A stretch of DNA of 64,000 nt from Paenibacillus periandrae (GTDB taxonomy: Bacteria; Bacillota; Bacilli; Paenibacillales; NBRC-103111). A model generated the notes under the pieces. That model did not search any database, was not told the origin of the DNA, and saw only the letters and a list, made by a program, of their open reading frames with translations. The stretch covers positions 186,001 to 250,000 of the forward strand of contig NZ_JAJNMU010000014.1 of NCBI RefSeq assembly GCF_022458865.1, given 5' to 3'. Positions 1-9,631 of this stretch are shown in pieces; within the stretch, counting starts at the first letter, position 1, and each line of letters begins with the position of its first letter. The position numbers and the translations under genes were made by a program.

Positions 1-84
1 TGTTCCGAATATTTCCTGATTAATCGAATTATAAATCTTGATAATCTCCTGCTTCAAAACCCCAATCGGAAATTGCTTTTTCAT
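1..84 (-). CDS. Start of an unidentified gene (cut by window edge)
   Basis: An ATG at 84 on the minus strand is preceded by a good ribosome binding site (GGAGAAGG about ten bases upstream) and opens a frame that runs off the left edge after 28 codons, beginning MKKQFPIGVLKQEIIKIYNS. It lies just downstream of the DUF4180 gene on the same strand, so the two may be co-transcribed. The helical, lysine-rich start somewhat resembles MpsC/DUF2294 proteins, but too little is visible for a family call. Confidence 0.55.
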   Translation of the reverse strand, partial: MKKQFPIGVLKQEIIKIYNSINQEIFGT

Positions 85-134
85 AGAGGCACCCTTCTCC
101 TTTATACCATTCCGAGATTGTACACCTTCAACTT

Positions 135-503
135 CTACTTCAACATGCTTAACTTATCAATCGCTTGTTGCTCGGTAGCCAAGAAAAAGATATCGTTTCC
201 GTTATTGGATTCATAGATGAAATCTCGCAGACTTTTGCTTGAATATATAGAGAAGTCTCCAACAATTGCCACCTTTACGCGATAATTGATGAACTTCTGA
301 AGAATTTCGCCTGCCAGACGAGTTTTCAAATCAAAAAAGCTTTCGCTTAGCAGAGATTTGTTTATCACGATACGATTACTATCGGTTTCATATTGTACCG
401 TTGCCATAAGATCCAATGCCGACTGAACATCCTCTATTAATATCTCACTGCTGCTCACGACGGCTATATTTTTCCCGCCTGCTTCTATTTTCACTATATT
501 CAT
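135..503 (-). CDS. DUF4180 family protein
   Basis: A protein of 122 residues that matches the DUF4180 family along its whole length, with the family-typical stretches VVSSSEILIEDVQSALDLMA, LAGEILQKF, VAIVGDF and LRDFIYESN. No enzymatic role is known to me for the family; its compact alpha/beta pattern suggests a small cytoplasmic single-domain protein. The start ATG at 503 follows a TCAGGAGGGCG ribosome binding site. The next gene starts about 50 bases downstream on the same strand. The family call is from recalled sequence patterns; function is unknown. Confidence 0.8.
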   Translation of the reverse strand: MNIVKIEAGGKNIAVVSSSEILIEDVQSALDLMATVQYETDSNRIVINKSLLSESFFDLKTRLAGEILQKFINYRVKVAIVGDFSIYSSKSLRDFIYESNNGNDIFFLATEQQAIDKLSMLK

Positions 504-604
504 AATCGCCCTCCTGATAGCTTATTCTCACCATTAATCGGTAACCATTTTTATTAGTTTAACACCAGTAGTATCAGATTGCATAAAAAACTCATATTAC
601 ATTG

Positions 605-917
605 TTATCGGATCACGATGCCGTGTGATAAATAAAAAAGTCTGGAACCAATTTTGTTGATGTTACTGGGTTTGCCGCGGCATGTGATAAGACAAAAAAA
701 CCAATACAGTACTACATTCCAATTCATCTACCGGACTATATGGTTCAGTGGGTACAATCATAAATATGGATATTCAAAATGGTGGTGTTATGAATATCAA
801 AAGCTGGCTGCGAATCCAGTAGATCCATAACAATTAGTAGTCCTGTCAAAAAGTGGTTTGATCGTTTTTGGTAGCAATGCTGGGGATGTATTTAAAGTCA
901 ATTTGGATCATGATTAA
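605..917 (+). pseudogene. Decayed coding remnant
   Basis: This gap shows protein-like stretches without an intact gene. One frame reads VDVTGFAAACDKTKKPIQYY and ends in a stop at 761-763. Another, ending at 915-917, reads LVVLSKSGLIVFGSNAGDVF shortly after an in-frame stop near 828. The segments look like pieces of one or two genes broken by stops and a frameshift. I do not recognise the parent family. The base composition is AT-rich compared with the neighbouring operon. This is a weak call that rests only on the look of the translations. Confidence 0.3.
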
Positions 918-1023
918 GTATACTTTTTGAAACACAAAACCAGTCTCATCCTTTGGAATTTCAGTCTCATTCTTAACGAGAGTGGGAACATTTTCGAAAT
1001 TTAAATATATTGCACATCAAAGA

Positions 1024-1053
1024 GGACGATGGCACATAAAAACACCATCGTCC
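1024..1053 (-). terminator. Hairpin downstream of the DUF1861 operon
   Basis: The perfect inverted repeat GGACGATGG / CCATCGTCC with a 12-base loop lies downstream of the minus-strand importer operon. In that direction it is followed by TCTTTG, a weak U-tract, so termination of the operon is plausible. A second perfect inverted repeat, TGCAGCGC / GCGCTGCA (1130-1152), lies between it and the gene end but has no T-run. Confidence 0.5.
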
Positions 1054-1246
1054 AAAAAAATTCACTTTAATTAGTTTCTACTGCATTCGTTCTGGTCGCG
1101 TATTAAGCTATAGTACCCGTTGCCATTCATGCAGCGCAAGACCAGCGCTGCAACACAGACTATCGCTCCCTTTTGGGAAGCACTTAAGGTAGCTTAATCC
1201 TATTATGGTCTTTGCACCAGCCTCCACTTCATTCCCATCTTTCCTC

Positions 1247-2197
1247 TTAGACAAGACACCCGTGTCCTGCGAACGGATAGTCGATTGTAATACGCCCCGC
1301 CTGGCAATCGCCAATGCCGCTGTACAGATCGGCCTTGCCGTCGGGACGCATCACAATGCCCGAAGTAAAGACACAGTCGACCAAATCCGGTGCCTTGGCA
1401 GGTCCCGGCGGGTAGCAGGGACGACTTCCGATCAGTTGAGGGTCCGAGGACTCTCGGGTTGTTGGATCGAAGACGAAGGCCATGTTCAGGTACACCTTCA
1501 CTTCCCCTCCGTTCTCATCCTTATCCCGGTAGCAAATGTGGCCGATGACGCCGACTTTGCCGCTGTCAAGCAGATAAGCCTGATTCACGCCTCCCCATTC
1601 GCCTTCCCCGAAGATGCCATGAATGTACGGTGCGTTCTCGATGACGTCCGCAGTCAACTCTTCCAGTCTGTCAACGACCGTGAAGCCGATCATGGATTCG
1701 CTCCCGTATTTGCTCCTCGTCTCCGTGCCGCGCGGACGCGAGAAGACGCCGATCTTGCCGTCCGGCAACGGAACAAGGCGAATATCCTTCATTTTGTTAG
1801 GTCCGGTAGTGAAGTAGTACAAATTGTGGAGGTCGACGCCCCGGAAGAAATAGCCGAAAAACGTGCTGTATCTTCCACTCTGATATTGCACATGAGTCCC
1901 GCCCATTACAAGCTCATCACCGATCTCACTGATGTAGGGGTCCTCCAGGGTATAGATCATGCTATCTTCCACCACGGTCCATTCATCCTGTCCCGTCTCC
2001 TCGAACAGACGAACCCAAGAGCGGGCCCATTCCTCGCGACGTTCTACCCGCCCGAACAAATAGCGCTTCCCGTCCCGTATGAACGGAATCGAAATATTGT
2101 AGACATCAAAACCGTCCACGCCATGAAATACCAAGGTCGCACTCTCATAGATCTTTTTTGTCGTTTCAAATTCAATTCTTTGCGTCTGCAGGGTCAA
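1247..2197 (-). CDS. DUF1861 (MTP-1 family) beta-propeller protein
   Basis: About 316 residues resembling DUF1861, a family related to the five-bladed propeller glycoside hydrolases and phosphorylases (GH43/GH130 type). Recognisable stretches are YNISIPFIRDGKRYLFGRVE, GPNKMKDIRLV, DGKIGVFSRPRG, GEWGGVNQAYLL and GKVGVIGHI. It is the last gene of an importer operon, so it probably acts in the cytoplasm on an imported oligosaccharide; the reaction is not established. The start is uncertain: a GTG at 2209 touches its ribosome binding site, while a TTG at 2197 has AAGGAAGG and GGAG at better distances, so the TTG is preferred. Confidence 0.78.
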   Translation of the reverse strand: MTLQTQRIEFETTKKIYESATLVFHGVDGFDVYNISIPFIRDGKRYLFGRVERREEWARSWVRLFEETGQDEWTVVEDSMIYTLEDPYISEIGDELVMGGTHVQYQSGRYSTFFGYFFRGVDLHNLYYFTTGPNKMKDIRLVPLPDGKIGVFSRPRGTETRSKYGSESMIGFTVVDRLEELTADVIENAPYIHGIFGEGEWGGVNQAYLLDSGKVGVIGHICYRDKDENGGEVKVYLNMAFVFDPTTRESSDPQLIGSRPCYPPGPAKAPDLVDCVFTSGIVMRPDGKADLYSGIGDCQAGRITIDYPFAGHGCLV

Positions 2198-2230
2198 TTT
2201 TCTCCACACCTTCCTTTTGTTTCGACTCGT

Positions 2231-3763
2231 TTATTTTTGAGAAGCCTGATATTCCTTGAATTGCTTCCGGTATTCCGCAACTACCTTATCCAGACCGGCT
2301 TTCCTCATTTTTTCCAGTGCTGCCGGGAAGGCCTTGCCGTATTCTTGAACGCCCATATAAATCGGAGTGATGCTCGCCGAAGCTTCCGACAAAATATTGG
2401 TGTACTCGGTTCTTACTTTCGTCGGGTCAAAAACAAAGTTCGCCGCGATACTGTTGATCGCTTTCGGATTTGGCTCAAACAAGACTTTGTTGTTGTCGGG
2501 AATGCTATTCTCCAAGTCAAAACGCATGAAGTTTACGTTGCCGTTCTGTGAATCAGATCCTCTATATCTCGAATTGTTATTGTTTTCCGGATCTCTGATC
2601 GGCTTAAAGCCCTTCTCGCCGTCCTTGGTGTAGTGCTTACCCTCGATGCCATATTGAGCCAGATCATAATTCTCTTGACTTGCCAGCATCCAATCCATGA
2701 ATTTGACGGCCGCTTCCGGATGCTTGCTGTTCACAGGCACGGCATTCCCGTTCTTGAAGGTGAGCGGACGCAGATATTCTTTCTCCGGGTTAAACCATAC
2801 AACACCGATATCGTCTACAGTCGCTTTTGGATTGTACTTCTTGAGCCCGTTCAAGCTTCCGCCGGTTCCCAGGCGGACGAACCATTCACCACTGTCGAGT
2901 TGCGCATCTACCTGCTCCTGCTTCATGACCAAGATATCAGGATTGGTAATTCCCTTTGTGTACAGCTCGCGCATGAAGGACGCATCCTTCTTGAACTCCT
3001 CGGTCTCAATCCAAGACTTGACCTCGCCGCTTTGATTTACATAGAAGAACTTATCCTTCACCGTGAACGGGAAGGTGTCATAAGTCCGGTGCAGAATCGA
3101 CGTATGCAGGTAGATCGGATCAAAGTCCGACCGAGTACCCAGATAGGGCTTGTTGCTTCCCTTCCAGTTCTTCATGACAATCTCCCAAGCGCTGATCAAT
3201 TCAGCCGGAGTAGTCGGCTCTTTGAGATTGTTCTCGCGGAGAATGTCGCGACGAATATTGAATTGGCCTTCACTCGCCATTTCAACCCAATAAGATGGAA
3301 CGGCATAATACTTGCCATCGATTTTAGCCCCGTCGAAGATATCGTGCGGAATAGACTTCTTCAGATTTTTTCCATACTTTTCGATCGCATCCGAGATATT
3401 CGCCAATGCACCGCGATTATAGTAGCTGGAGAACGGCGTGCGGTCCTGCATGACATGGAACAGGTCGAAATCTTCGCCAGTGGACAGCATCAAGTTCAGC
3501 TTCTGATCCCACGCATCCCACGGAATATAGATTTTCTCGACCTCAACGCCGACACCGTCCGCAGCCAGCTTCCCGTTGACCTTTTGGAACACTTCCTTGT
3601 AGTCTTTCGGCTCCGTGCCGGGAACCAAATATTTGATTTTGACCGTCTCAGCAGGCCTGCCTCCCTTATCCGCTGTGTTGGCTGAATTAGAATCCTTGCT
3701 GCATCCCATCAAAGTCGAAAGGACAAGCACCGCAGCTAATAGAAATGCGTAACGCTTCTTCAT
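2231..3763 (-). CDS. Sugar ABC importer solute-binding lipoprotein (LplA-like)
   Basis: A protein of 510 residues with a lipoprotein signal peptide (basic start MKKRYA, hydrophobic core, lipobox LMGC with Cys at 21), so it is exported and lipid-anchored outside the membrane. The length and stretches such as KIYIPWDAWDQKLNLMLSTG, DDIGVVWFNPEKEY and GIEGKHYTKDG fit the large family-1 type extracellular binding proteins that pair with LplB/LplC permeases. It captures an oligosaccharide and delivers it to the two permeases encoded just upstream. The ATG at 3763 follows AAGGAGGT. No ATPase gene is present, as is usual for this class, which shares an MsmX-like ATPase. Substrate unknown. Confidence 0.88.
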   Translation of the reverse strand: MKKRYAFLLAAVLVLSTLMGCSKDSNSANTADKGGRPAETVKIKYLVPGTEPKDYKEVFQKVNGKLAADGVGVEVEKIYIPWDAWDQKLNLMLSTGEDFDLFHVMQDRTPFSSYYNRGALANISDAIEKYGKNLKKSIPHDIFDGAKIDGKYYAVPSYWVEMASEGQFNIRRDILRENNLKEPTTPAELISAWEIVMKNWKGSNKPYLGTRSDFDPIYLHTSILHRTYDTFPFTVKDKFFYVNQSGEVKSWIETEEFKKDASFMRELYTKGITNPDILVMKQEQVDAQLDSGEWFVRLGTGGSLNGLKKYNPKATVDDIGVVWFNPEKEYLRPLTFKNGNAVPVNSKHPEAAVKFMDWMLASQENYDLAQYGIEGKHYTKDGEKGFKPIRDPENNNNSRYRGSDSQNGNVNFMRFDLENSIPDNNKVLFEPNPKAINSIAANFVFDPTKVRTEYTNILSEASASITPIYMGVQEYGKAFPAALEKMRKAGLDKVVAEYRKQFKEYQASQK

Positions 3764-3820
3764 AAAAATATTGACCTCCTTATATAGTACTTTATTTATA
3801 TTAACCCTGAAGGGATTATA

Positions 3821-4693
3821 TCAGCCTTTGACCGAACCGATAACCATGCCTTTCACGAAGTACTTCTGCAAATACGGATAGAGGAGGACGATCGGCCCGA
3901 TCGTCACGATCGCCGTCGCCATCTTGACCGATTCCGAAGGAAGCGTCATTTCGCTTGTTCCGGCCAACATCGTCATCTCGTTCAGCATGCTGATCTCCGA
4001 TTGCAACTGCAGAAGCATAAATTGCAGCGGGTACAAATCCTTGCTGTCGATCAGCATGATCGCATTCCACCAGTTGTTCCAGTAATCCAGTCCGTAGAAG
4101 AGCGCAATCGTCGCCAGAACGGGCATGCACAGCGGAAGATAGATCCGGAACGCAATCGTAATGTCGTTTGCCCCATCAATGGTCGCCGACTCTCTCAGCG
4201 AATCGGGTACGCCGTTCATGAAGTTGCGTACCAGAAAAAGGTTGAACGGGCTGAACAGAAGTGACGGAATAATCAATGCTAGAATATTGTTGGTCAAACC
4301 GAGCAAGCGGTTCATCAAATACCAAGGCACAATCCCGGCGGAAAAAATCATGGTGATGAAAAAATAGAGCGCCAGCAGGTTACGGTATTTCACATTTTTG
4401 TTCGCCAGCGTATAGCCAGCCATGGATGTCACCAAAACCGCAAGAAACGTGCCGACAATCGTGACGAAGATGGAAATGGTGTAGCTCTGCATCACCTGGG
4501 AGCCGCCCGTAAAAATCAGTTTATAGGCATACAAGGAAAATTTCTCGGGGAAAAGACTGTAGCCGTTCTTCAATACGGCATCCTCATCCGTGACCGAGAT
4601 CATCAGCACCAGCAGCATCGGAAGAAGGCAAATCGCCGAATACATCGTGATCAGGGTATACATGACCGTCTTGCTGAGGGAAAACTTCTTCAT
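3821..4693 (-). CDS. Sugar ABC importer permease (LplC/MalG type)
   Basis: A protein of 290 residues with about six membrane segments and the permease coupling-loop motif ESATIDGANDITIAFRIYLP, which contacts the ATPase. The ending KYFVKGMVIGSVKG is typical of LplC-type carbohydrate permeases. The chosen ATG at 4693 follows AGGAGGAATAGTA; a longer frame extends upstream to 4945 but would run into the preceding permease gene, so it is rejected. It forms the membrane channel with the product of 4746-5681, and the binding protein follows it in the operon. Confidence 0.9.
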   Translation of the reverse strand: MKKFSLSKTVMYTLITMYSAICLLPMLLVLMISVTDEDAVLKNGYSLFPEKFSLYAYKLIFTGGSQVMQSYTISIFVTIVGTFLAVLVTSMAGYTLANKNVKYRNLLALYFFITMIFSAGIVPWYLMNRLLGLTNNILALIIPSLLFSPFNLFLVRNFMNGVPDSLRESATIDGANDITIAFRIYLPLCMPVLATIALFYGLDYWNNWWNAIMLIDSKDLYPLQFMLLQLQSEISMLNEMTMLAGTSEMTLPSESVKMATAIVTIGPIVLLYPYLQKYFVKGMVIGSVKG

Positions 4694-4745
4694 TACTATT
4701 CCTCCTAAAACCTTACTTCGGCAGACTTTTGCCGGGCTCGGGAAT

Positions 4746-5681
4746 TTAATACAAAGCGCCTTCTTTGAAAAATTTGCGGGTAATCGCATTCGTACCGAAG
4801 ACGAGAATGAACCCGACCACGGACTGAAACAGCCCGACGGCCATCGCTTCGGAAGGGTCGCCGATCTGACGCAAAGAGCGGAATACATACGTATCGATGA
4901 TGTCCGTGGTCGAATACAAGGTGCCGTTGTCGCCGACCAAGGCATAGATCATGCCGAAATCCCCATACATAATTTTGCCGATCGAGAGCAACGTCAGAAT
5001 GACGACCGTAGGCATCATTAGAGGAAGGGTGATGCGCATGCACATCTGCCAACGGTTGGCCCCATCGATTTCAGCCGCTTCATACAAGGTTTCATCGATG
5101 CCGGTAATGGTAGCCAGATAAATCACGGCGCTCATCCCCGCTCCCTTCCATACATGCATCACAGTGAGGATGGCGGGCCATACCTCCGGCTCCGTATACC
5201 AGTTGACAGAGGCGATTCCGAGCTTATTCAGCAATTGGTTTACAAGTCCCATATCCATGGAGAAGAAAGCATACAGCACATAACTGACCACGATCCAGGA
5301 AATGAAATGCGGGAACAGCATTACCGATTGGCTGATCTTAACAAAGAGCTTCTTGCGTAACTCGTTCAACACGAGTGAAATCACAAGAGCCATCAGCGTA
5401 CCAAAGATAATAAAGAGCAAATTCAGGAAAATGGTATTAAAGGTGACGGTTAAAGCCTTGTAGGAGCGAAAAAAAAACTCGAAGTTTTGCAACCCCACCC
5501 ATTCGCTATTGAATATCCCCCTCGTATAATTGAATCGTTGAAAAGCAATGATCATATACGGATAGGTCATATACCCGAATATAAAAGTATACACCATCGC
5601 CGGAAGAACCAGCAGGTAAGACGTTCCGTTCTTATGGATATCAGAAAACATGCCGAATGCCAATCGCTGTCTCTTTTCCAA
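4746..5681 (-). CDS. Sugar ABC importer permease (LplB type)
   Basis: The first gene of the operon encodes about 311 residues with six membrane segments and the coupling motif EAAEIDGANRWQMCMRITLP. The usual opening of LplB permeases is visible as YLLVLPAMVYTFIFGYM. The start is taken as TTG 5681 because GGGAGG lies at ideal distance. The open frame continues to a GTG at 5744, but that extension lacks a ribosome binding site and runs into a copy of the short intergenic repeat module (5731-5757), so it is probably not translated. The partner permease and binding protein are downstream. Confidence 0.88.
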   Translation of the reverse strand: MEKRQRLAFGMFSDIHKNGTSYLLVLPAMVYTFIFGYMTYPYMIIAFQRFNYTRGIFNSEWVGLQNFEFFFRSYKALTVTFNTIFLNLLFIIFGTLMALVISLVLNELRKKLFVKISQSVMLFPHFISWIVVSYVLYAFFSMDMGLVNQLLNKLGIASVNWYTEPEVWPAILTVMHVWKGAGMSAVIYLATITGIDETLYEAAEIDGANRWQMCMRITLPLMMPTVVILTLLSIGKIMYGDFGMIYALVGDNGTLYSTTDIIDTYVFRSLRQIGDPSEAMAVGLFQSVVGFILVFGTNAITRKFFKEGALY

Positions 5682-5730
5682 TTTCTTATCCTCCCAAAAG
5701 TTTTGTGTGCGTTGCTTCCTGAATCGGCTT

Positions 5731-5757
5731 CGTACAAAACTCACTTCGGAAGCATAA
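5731..5757. repeat. Diverged copy of the short hairpin module
   Basis: CGTACAAAACTCACTTCGG followed by AAGCATA matches the module repeated at 42950-43057 (GTAGCAAAACTGACTTCG, TAAGCATA) with one gap and a few substitutions. It sits between the promoter region and the ribosome binding site of the LplB-type permease gene, the same relative position as the modules before dhaL. Confidence 0.5.
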
Positions 5758-5973
5758 GCTCAGTGAATATTTCTTGGCTACGTTGTCGCTTGCTATAACT
5801 CTATATCAGCGGGTAGGTGTTGCCAATTTTAAATACCGGTTTTCGCTTTCACGATTCGAATAAAGGGCTTTCAAATATCCGAACTGATTTTCATTTTTTA
5901 AGAATGGAGTATCTTTTTAACCTGCTTTATTTTATATTGAAGAAATTATACTAGCTGCAACGGAGGAATCTTT

Positions 5974-8292
5974 ATGCGAATCACCATGGATCGGCTTGTT
6001 CGATATAAGGCATTCCAGAAACTCACCATTTCATATTTTCTGCTCATTCTTCTCACGGTGAGTCTGCTGTCCACCTATCTCTTTTATTTTTTCTCCATGA
6101 GCGCAGTCAAAGAAATAGATCGCAATTCCAAAGCCATGCTATCCCAAATCAGCTACGCATCCGATGTCATCTATAACCAAGCCATGACGATCGGTAATTC
6201 CCTGCTTACCCAGCCGGAGATTACTTCATTCCTGAATGATACGGAGGAGGATAAGACGAGGAATTACCATGTCTTTCAACAATTGTCCCAGATTCAAAGC
6301 GCGTATCCGTACATATACAGTATCGGGATCTATCGACCATCCACGAAAACTGCAGTCGATACGGCCGGGCTGCCGTTTGATTCCTCGCTCTACGCCATCA
6401 GCGCTGAGCAATATATGGAGTTTTACCCGCGGAGTCTGACCGTTCCTAACCGAAATAACGATACGCCGCTGCAGTTCCTGACCTTTCTACTGTACCCGAA
6501 CTATTCACTGCGAACCACGAATAATCCACTAATCTACATCAATATTGAGGAACAGTCCATCCTGACGACGATCCGCAAAATCGGCAAAGCGGATTCAGCC
6601 AATAACGTGTTCGTCATCAACAAAGAGGGCAAGGTGCTGTCTCATACGGATTCGAATCTGTTTCTGGAAGATTTGTCCGGCACACCGTATGTGCAGCAGA
6701 TTTTGAGTCAGGATGAGACGGAGAACAGCTTTACGGCAACTATTCAAAATGAGAAGCATCTGATTACTTATGTGAAGTCCGAGGAAATGGACTGGTATTT
6801 TGTAAGCGTTACCCCATACTCCAGTCTGATCTCCAATATTGACCATCTTCGCAATGTTACAATGCTTGTGACGGGAGGGATCGTGCTGATCGGCCTGCTT
6901 GTTTCAATTTATCTGAGTAAAAACATTTATAGGCCGCTTTCGACATTGTTTGAGAAGATCATACAGAATTCGGCTACCCTAAAGTCGCCGTTCATCGATG
7001 AATATAAAGTCATGGCTGAAATGTTCACAACGCTAGAGGAAAGAGAAAAGTCGATGCAATTCGTTATCAACCGCTCATCCCGAACGATTCGGGAGCATTA
7101 TCTGCATTCACTGATCAGAAGCAATTCGCTCGATACCTCTGTACCTGGAGAACTCATTCGGGACATCGATAAGGAGCTTTCAGGGCCTTATTTCTGCGTG
7201 ATCGTGTTCAAAATCCATGATTTGGAGCCAGCGAAAGGGGGAACGGAAGGCGGACAGAAGTCGCTGTTGCGCTTCGCCCTAGGTAATATTGCAAAGGAGA
7301 TGCTGGAGCCTCTCGGGGCATGTGATTATTTGATTACAGGGGAAAATGAAGCGGTAGCCATCTGCCAGTATACGAAGAACGAGCGGCCTGATGCGTTGAA
7401 GCCTGCCTTGCGCAACGTACAGGGTTTCCTAAATCGATACTTCAAACTGACGGTCTCTATCGGGGTCGGAGACATGAGCTATGGTAGAAAAAATATCTCG
7501 TTCTCCTATACCTCGGCACAGCAGTATGTGAAGTATCGATTGATTTATGGAAAAGAATCGATTCTGGATGCCCAGACAACCCGATCGCATATTATGACCA
7601 CCGTAAATTACCCTATCGATTGTGAGAAGAGGCTGATTGAAGCCGTTCAATCTGGCAAACCGGATTCCGTTCGGGATGCCACCGAACAGTTTATCGAGCA
7701 AATCTCATCCGGTTCCGTGAACCAAGTGATTACTTACAGCATTCAATTAATGCTCTCCCTGCTCAAGCATTTTGATTATCTGCAGCATCTTTCAGACTCT
7801 AATTTCAATGAATATTTGGATGTGGTTACCGATATCGAGGCTGCCGAGAACTTAACGGAAATCAAGAACATTTTCATCCGATATTGCACCAACATTTGCG
7901 CCCTGATCGAGGAGAAAGACCGTTGGATAAACGCTCAAAAGCACAACATTGTCATTGAAAAGGTACAAAACTATATCCAGGAGCATTATGCCGAACCGAA
8001 TTTATCCCTTGAGCTAGTATCCAATATTGCCAGTTTGTCTCCAAGTTATCTGGGAAAGCTGTTCAAAGTAGCAATCCGGCAATCGTTCAGTGAATATCTG
8101 AATCATATCCGACTGGAAAAGGCCAAGGAACTGCTCACGTCGACCAATGAGACCGCCGCAAATATCAGCGAATCGGTCGGTATATATAATGCAACCTACT
8201 TTTCCACGTTGTTTAAGAAAAAGTACGGCCTGTCCCCTTCGGCCTTCCGGGAGCAGGAATCAATGAAGAAAAAGAAAATGTTAAATGATTAG
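5974..8292 (+). CDS. Membrane-anchored AraC-family sensor-regulator
   Basis: A protein of 772 residues. Two membrane segments (about 17-39 and 291-313) enclose an extracellular sensory region of the Cache kind; a linker region follows; the C-terminus (about 665-765) holds a double helix-turn-helix AraC DNA-binding domain (VSNIASLSPSYLGKLFKVAI, then TYFSTLFKKKYGLSPSAFRE). Such proteins sense extracellular carbohydrates or their binding proteins and activate adjacent importer operons in Paenibacillus-like bacteria. It is divergent from the importer operon at 1247-5681, which it probably controls. The ATG at 5974 follows CGGAGGAATCTTT. The ligand is unknown. Confidence 0.88.
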   Translation: MRITMDRLVRYKAFQKLTISYFLLILLTVSLLSTYLFYFFSMSAVKEIDRNSKAMLSQISYASDVIYNQAMTIGNSLLTQPEITSFLNDTEEDKTRNYHVFQQLSQIQSAYPYIYSIGIYRPSTKTAVDTAGLPFDSSLYAISAEQYMEFYPRSLTVPNRNNDTPLQFLTFLLYPNYSLRTTNNPLIYINIEEQSILTTIRKIGKADSANNVFVINKEGKVLSHTDSNLFLEDLSGTPYVQQILSQDETENSFTATIQNEKHLITYVKSEEMDWYFVSVTPYSSLISNIDHLRNVTMLVTGGIVLIGLLVSIYLSKNIYRPLSTLFEKIIQNSATLKSPFIDEYKVMAEMFTTLEEREKSMQFVINRSSRTIREHYLHSLIRSNSLDTSVPGELIRDIDKELSGPYFCVIVFKIHDLEPAKGGTEGGQKSLLRFALGNIAKEMLEPLGACDYLITGENEAVAICQYTKNERPDALKPALRNVQGFLNRYFKLTVSIGVGDMSYGRKNISFSYTSAQQYVKYRLIYGKESILDAQTTRSHIMTTVNYPIDCEKRLIEAVQSGKPDSVRDATEQFIEQISSGSVNQVITYSIQLMLSLLKHFDYLQHLSDSNFNEYLDVVTDIEAAENLTEIKNIFIRYCTNICALIEEKDRWINAQKHNIVIEKVQNYIQEHYAEPNLSLELVSNIASLSPSYLGKLFKVAIRQSFSEYLNHIRLEKAKELLTSTNETAANISESVGIYNATYFSTLFKKKYGLSPSAFREQESMKKKKMLND

Positions 8293-8497
8293 CTGCAACA
8301 ACTATGCCATACCAGGCGTAACCCCAAAGAACGACTAACTATCACTTCCCTTTAGCATTCCTGTTAGATGGTTAGTATGGCTGGCTAAGGTTTGCATACA
8401 CGCTCTAGTCAGATCTGCCTGATTAGGGCCATGCCGTGTTCGAATTGCTTTAACGATACAATGGTTATTCATCATTTTCACCTCACAAAACGAATCT

Positions 8498-8529
8498 GGG
8501 CCGCCCTAATATCTATATTAGGACGGCCC
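8498..8529. terminator. Strong hairpin between convergent genes
   Basis: GGGCCGCCCTAATAT / ATATTAGGACGGCCC forms a 15-base stem with one mismatch and a 2-base loop. It lies between the plus-strand AraC gene and the minus-strand ADP-ribosylglycohydrolase gene and probably ends transcription from both sides. The rest of 8293-8600 shows no gene. Confidence 0.6.
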
Positions 8530-8600
8530 ATGTTGTCGTTTAATTCCTTTAGCGTTTCCACACATTTTTATCATCTGACACACGATTTAGACGAAGCCAC

Positions 8601-9482
8601 TTAACGAGTTCTTGCTTTCCGTAAGTCAAATATTCTCCCTGCCAGCTCATTCAGTTGATCCTTGATTAATATGACACTACTGTAGGTATCTGGAATTTGT
8701 CCAAAGCCGCAGTGCACGCCAGCCAATCCACCGGCAATAGCACCTATCGTATCAGAATCACCACCAAGATTGGCAGCTTTTTGTACCGTATCTGCATAGG
8801 AATCTGAATTTAACAAGATGTTCAGCACCCATCGAAAGGTATGAACGACAAATCCGCTCGGTTCACAATTGGGCTCCGTAAACAAAATATCTTTATAGTC
8901 GGTATGTCGAATTTCCTGTTCGATCGCATCGGTCAGGCTCTCGTTTTGAAGCAATCTCCATACGATTCGATTATAAATCGAGCAAGCTTCGTTGCAGCGC
9001 TCATCATAGTGCGTCATTTTGGACTGCATGCGGGAATACTTATCCATCTCGGTCAGATTGGCATAAACCAGCCCTACAGGCAGACAACGCATAAGAGAGC
9101 CATTGCCGGCGCTTTGTCCCATATCCTGATCGGTTAAAAAGGCGGCTTCAAACCAATTACCCTCAAAGGTCGCCAGCACGCGTCGAATAATATTGCCGAT
9201 GTCCTTGGGATCTGTCCGGTACCAATTCATAAATTGCTCACCAATATACGGCATCGGGTCCAATGGATTGGCCAATATACCTTCAGCCACGCAGAGCGTC
9301 ATCATCGTATCGTCGGTAACTTCACCCTTTTCAAGACTCCAGACTCCGCCGCCTATAATCTCAGTTAAATATCCATACTTCGCTTTGATCTCTTTACTGG
9401 ACATAAATTCCGTTGTACCGCCCAACGCATCCCCAATTGCCACACCGTAAAGGCCACCTTTAATTCGATTGAATACGTCCAT
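8601..9482 (-). CDS. ADP-ribosylglycohydrolase family protein
   Basis: A protein of 293 residues with the hallmarks of the DraG/ARH fold: GVAIGDALGGTTEF near the start (13-26), the metal-binding TDDTMM (56-61), and GGDSDTIGAIAGGLAG towards the end, whose aspartates bind two magnesium ions. These enzymes remove ADP-ribose from proteins or nucleic acids, or hydrolyse related compounds. The ATG at 9482 follows AAAGGGGAATGCAGC. No ADP-ribosyltransferase gene is visible nearby, so the target cannot be inferred. It is a single-gene unit flanked by hairpins. Confidence 0.9.
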   Translation of the reverse strand: MDVFNRIKGGLYGVAIGDALGGTTEFMSSKEIKAKYGYLTEIIGGGVWSLEKGEVTDDTMMTLCVAEGILANPLDPMPYIGEQFMNWYRTDPKDIGNIIRRVLATFEGNWFEAAFLTDQDMGQSAGNGSLMRCLPVGLVYANLTEMDKYSRMQSKMTHYDERCNEACSIYNRIVWRLLQNESLTDAIEQEIRHTDYKDILFTEPNCEPSGFVVHTFRWVLNILLNSDSYADTVQKAANLGGDSDTIGAIAGGLAGVHCGFGQIPDTYSSVILIKDQLNELAGRIFDLRKARTR

Positions 9483-9568
9483 GCTGCATTCCCCTTTCTT
9501 ATGAAAGTACTAACCGTATTTTAGCACAGGTTAAACAGTGTGTTGTTAAAAGTGTGATGGACAAGAAA

Positions 9569-9596
9569 AAGAGGCAACATATCATGCTGCCTCTTT
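9569..9596 (-). terminator. Rho-independent terminator of the DUF5054 operon
   Basis: AAGAGGCA / TGCCTCTT stem; in the minus direction it is followed by TTTTTCTTG, a good U-tract. It lies about 35 bases downstream of the last gene of the LacI-controlled operon. Confidence 0.75.
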
Positions 9597-9631
9597 ACTG
9601 AACACCGAAGGGCCGAACACAAAATTAATTG

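Noticed and set aside
1205..2551. Long plus-strand open frame of 448 codons opposite the DUF1861 and binding-protein genes
   Set aside because: It is antisense to two well-supported genes, crosses their junction, has no protein-family features and shows the mirrored codon pattern of a shadow frame.
2633..3685. Plus-strand open frame of 350 codons opposite the first binding protein
   Set aside because: Antisense to a lipoprotein gene with clear family features; the translation looks random.
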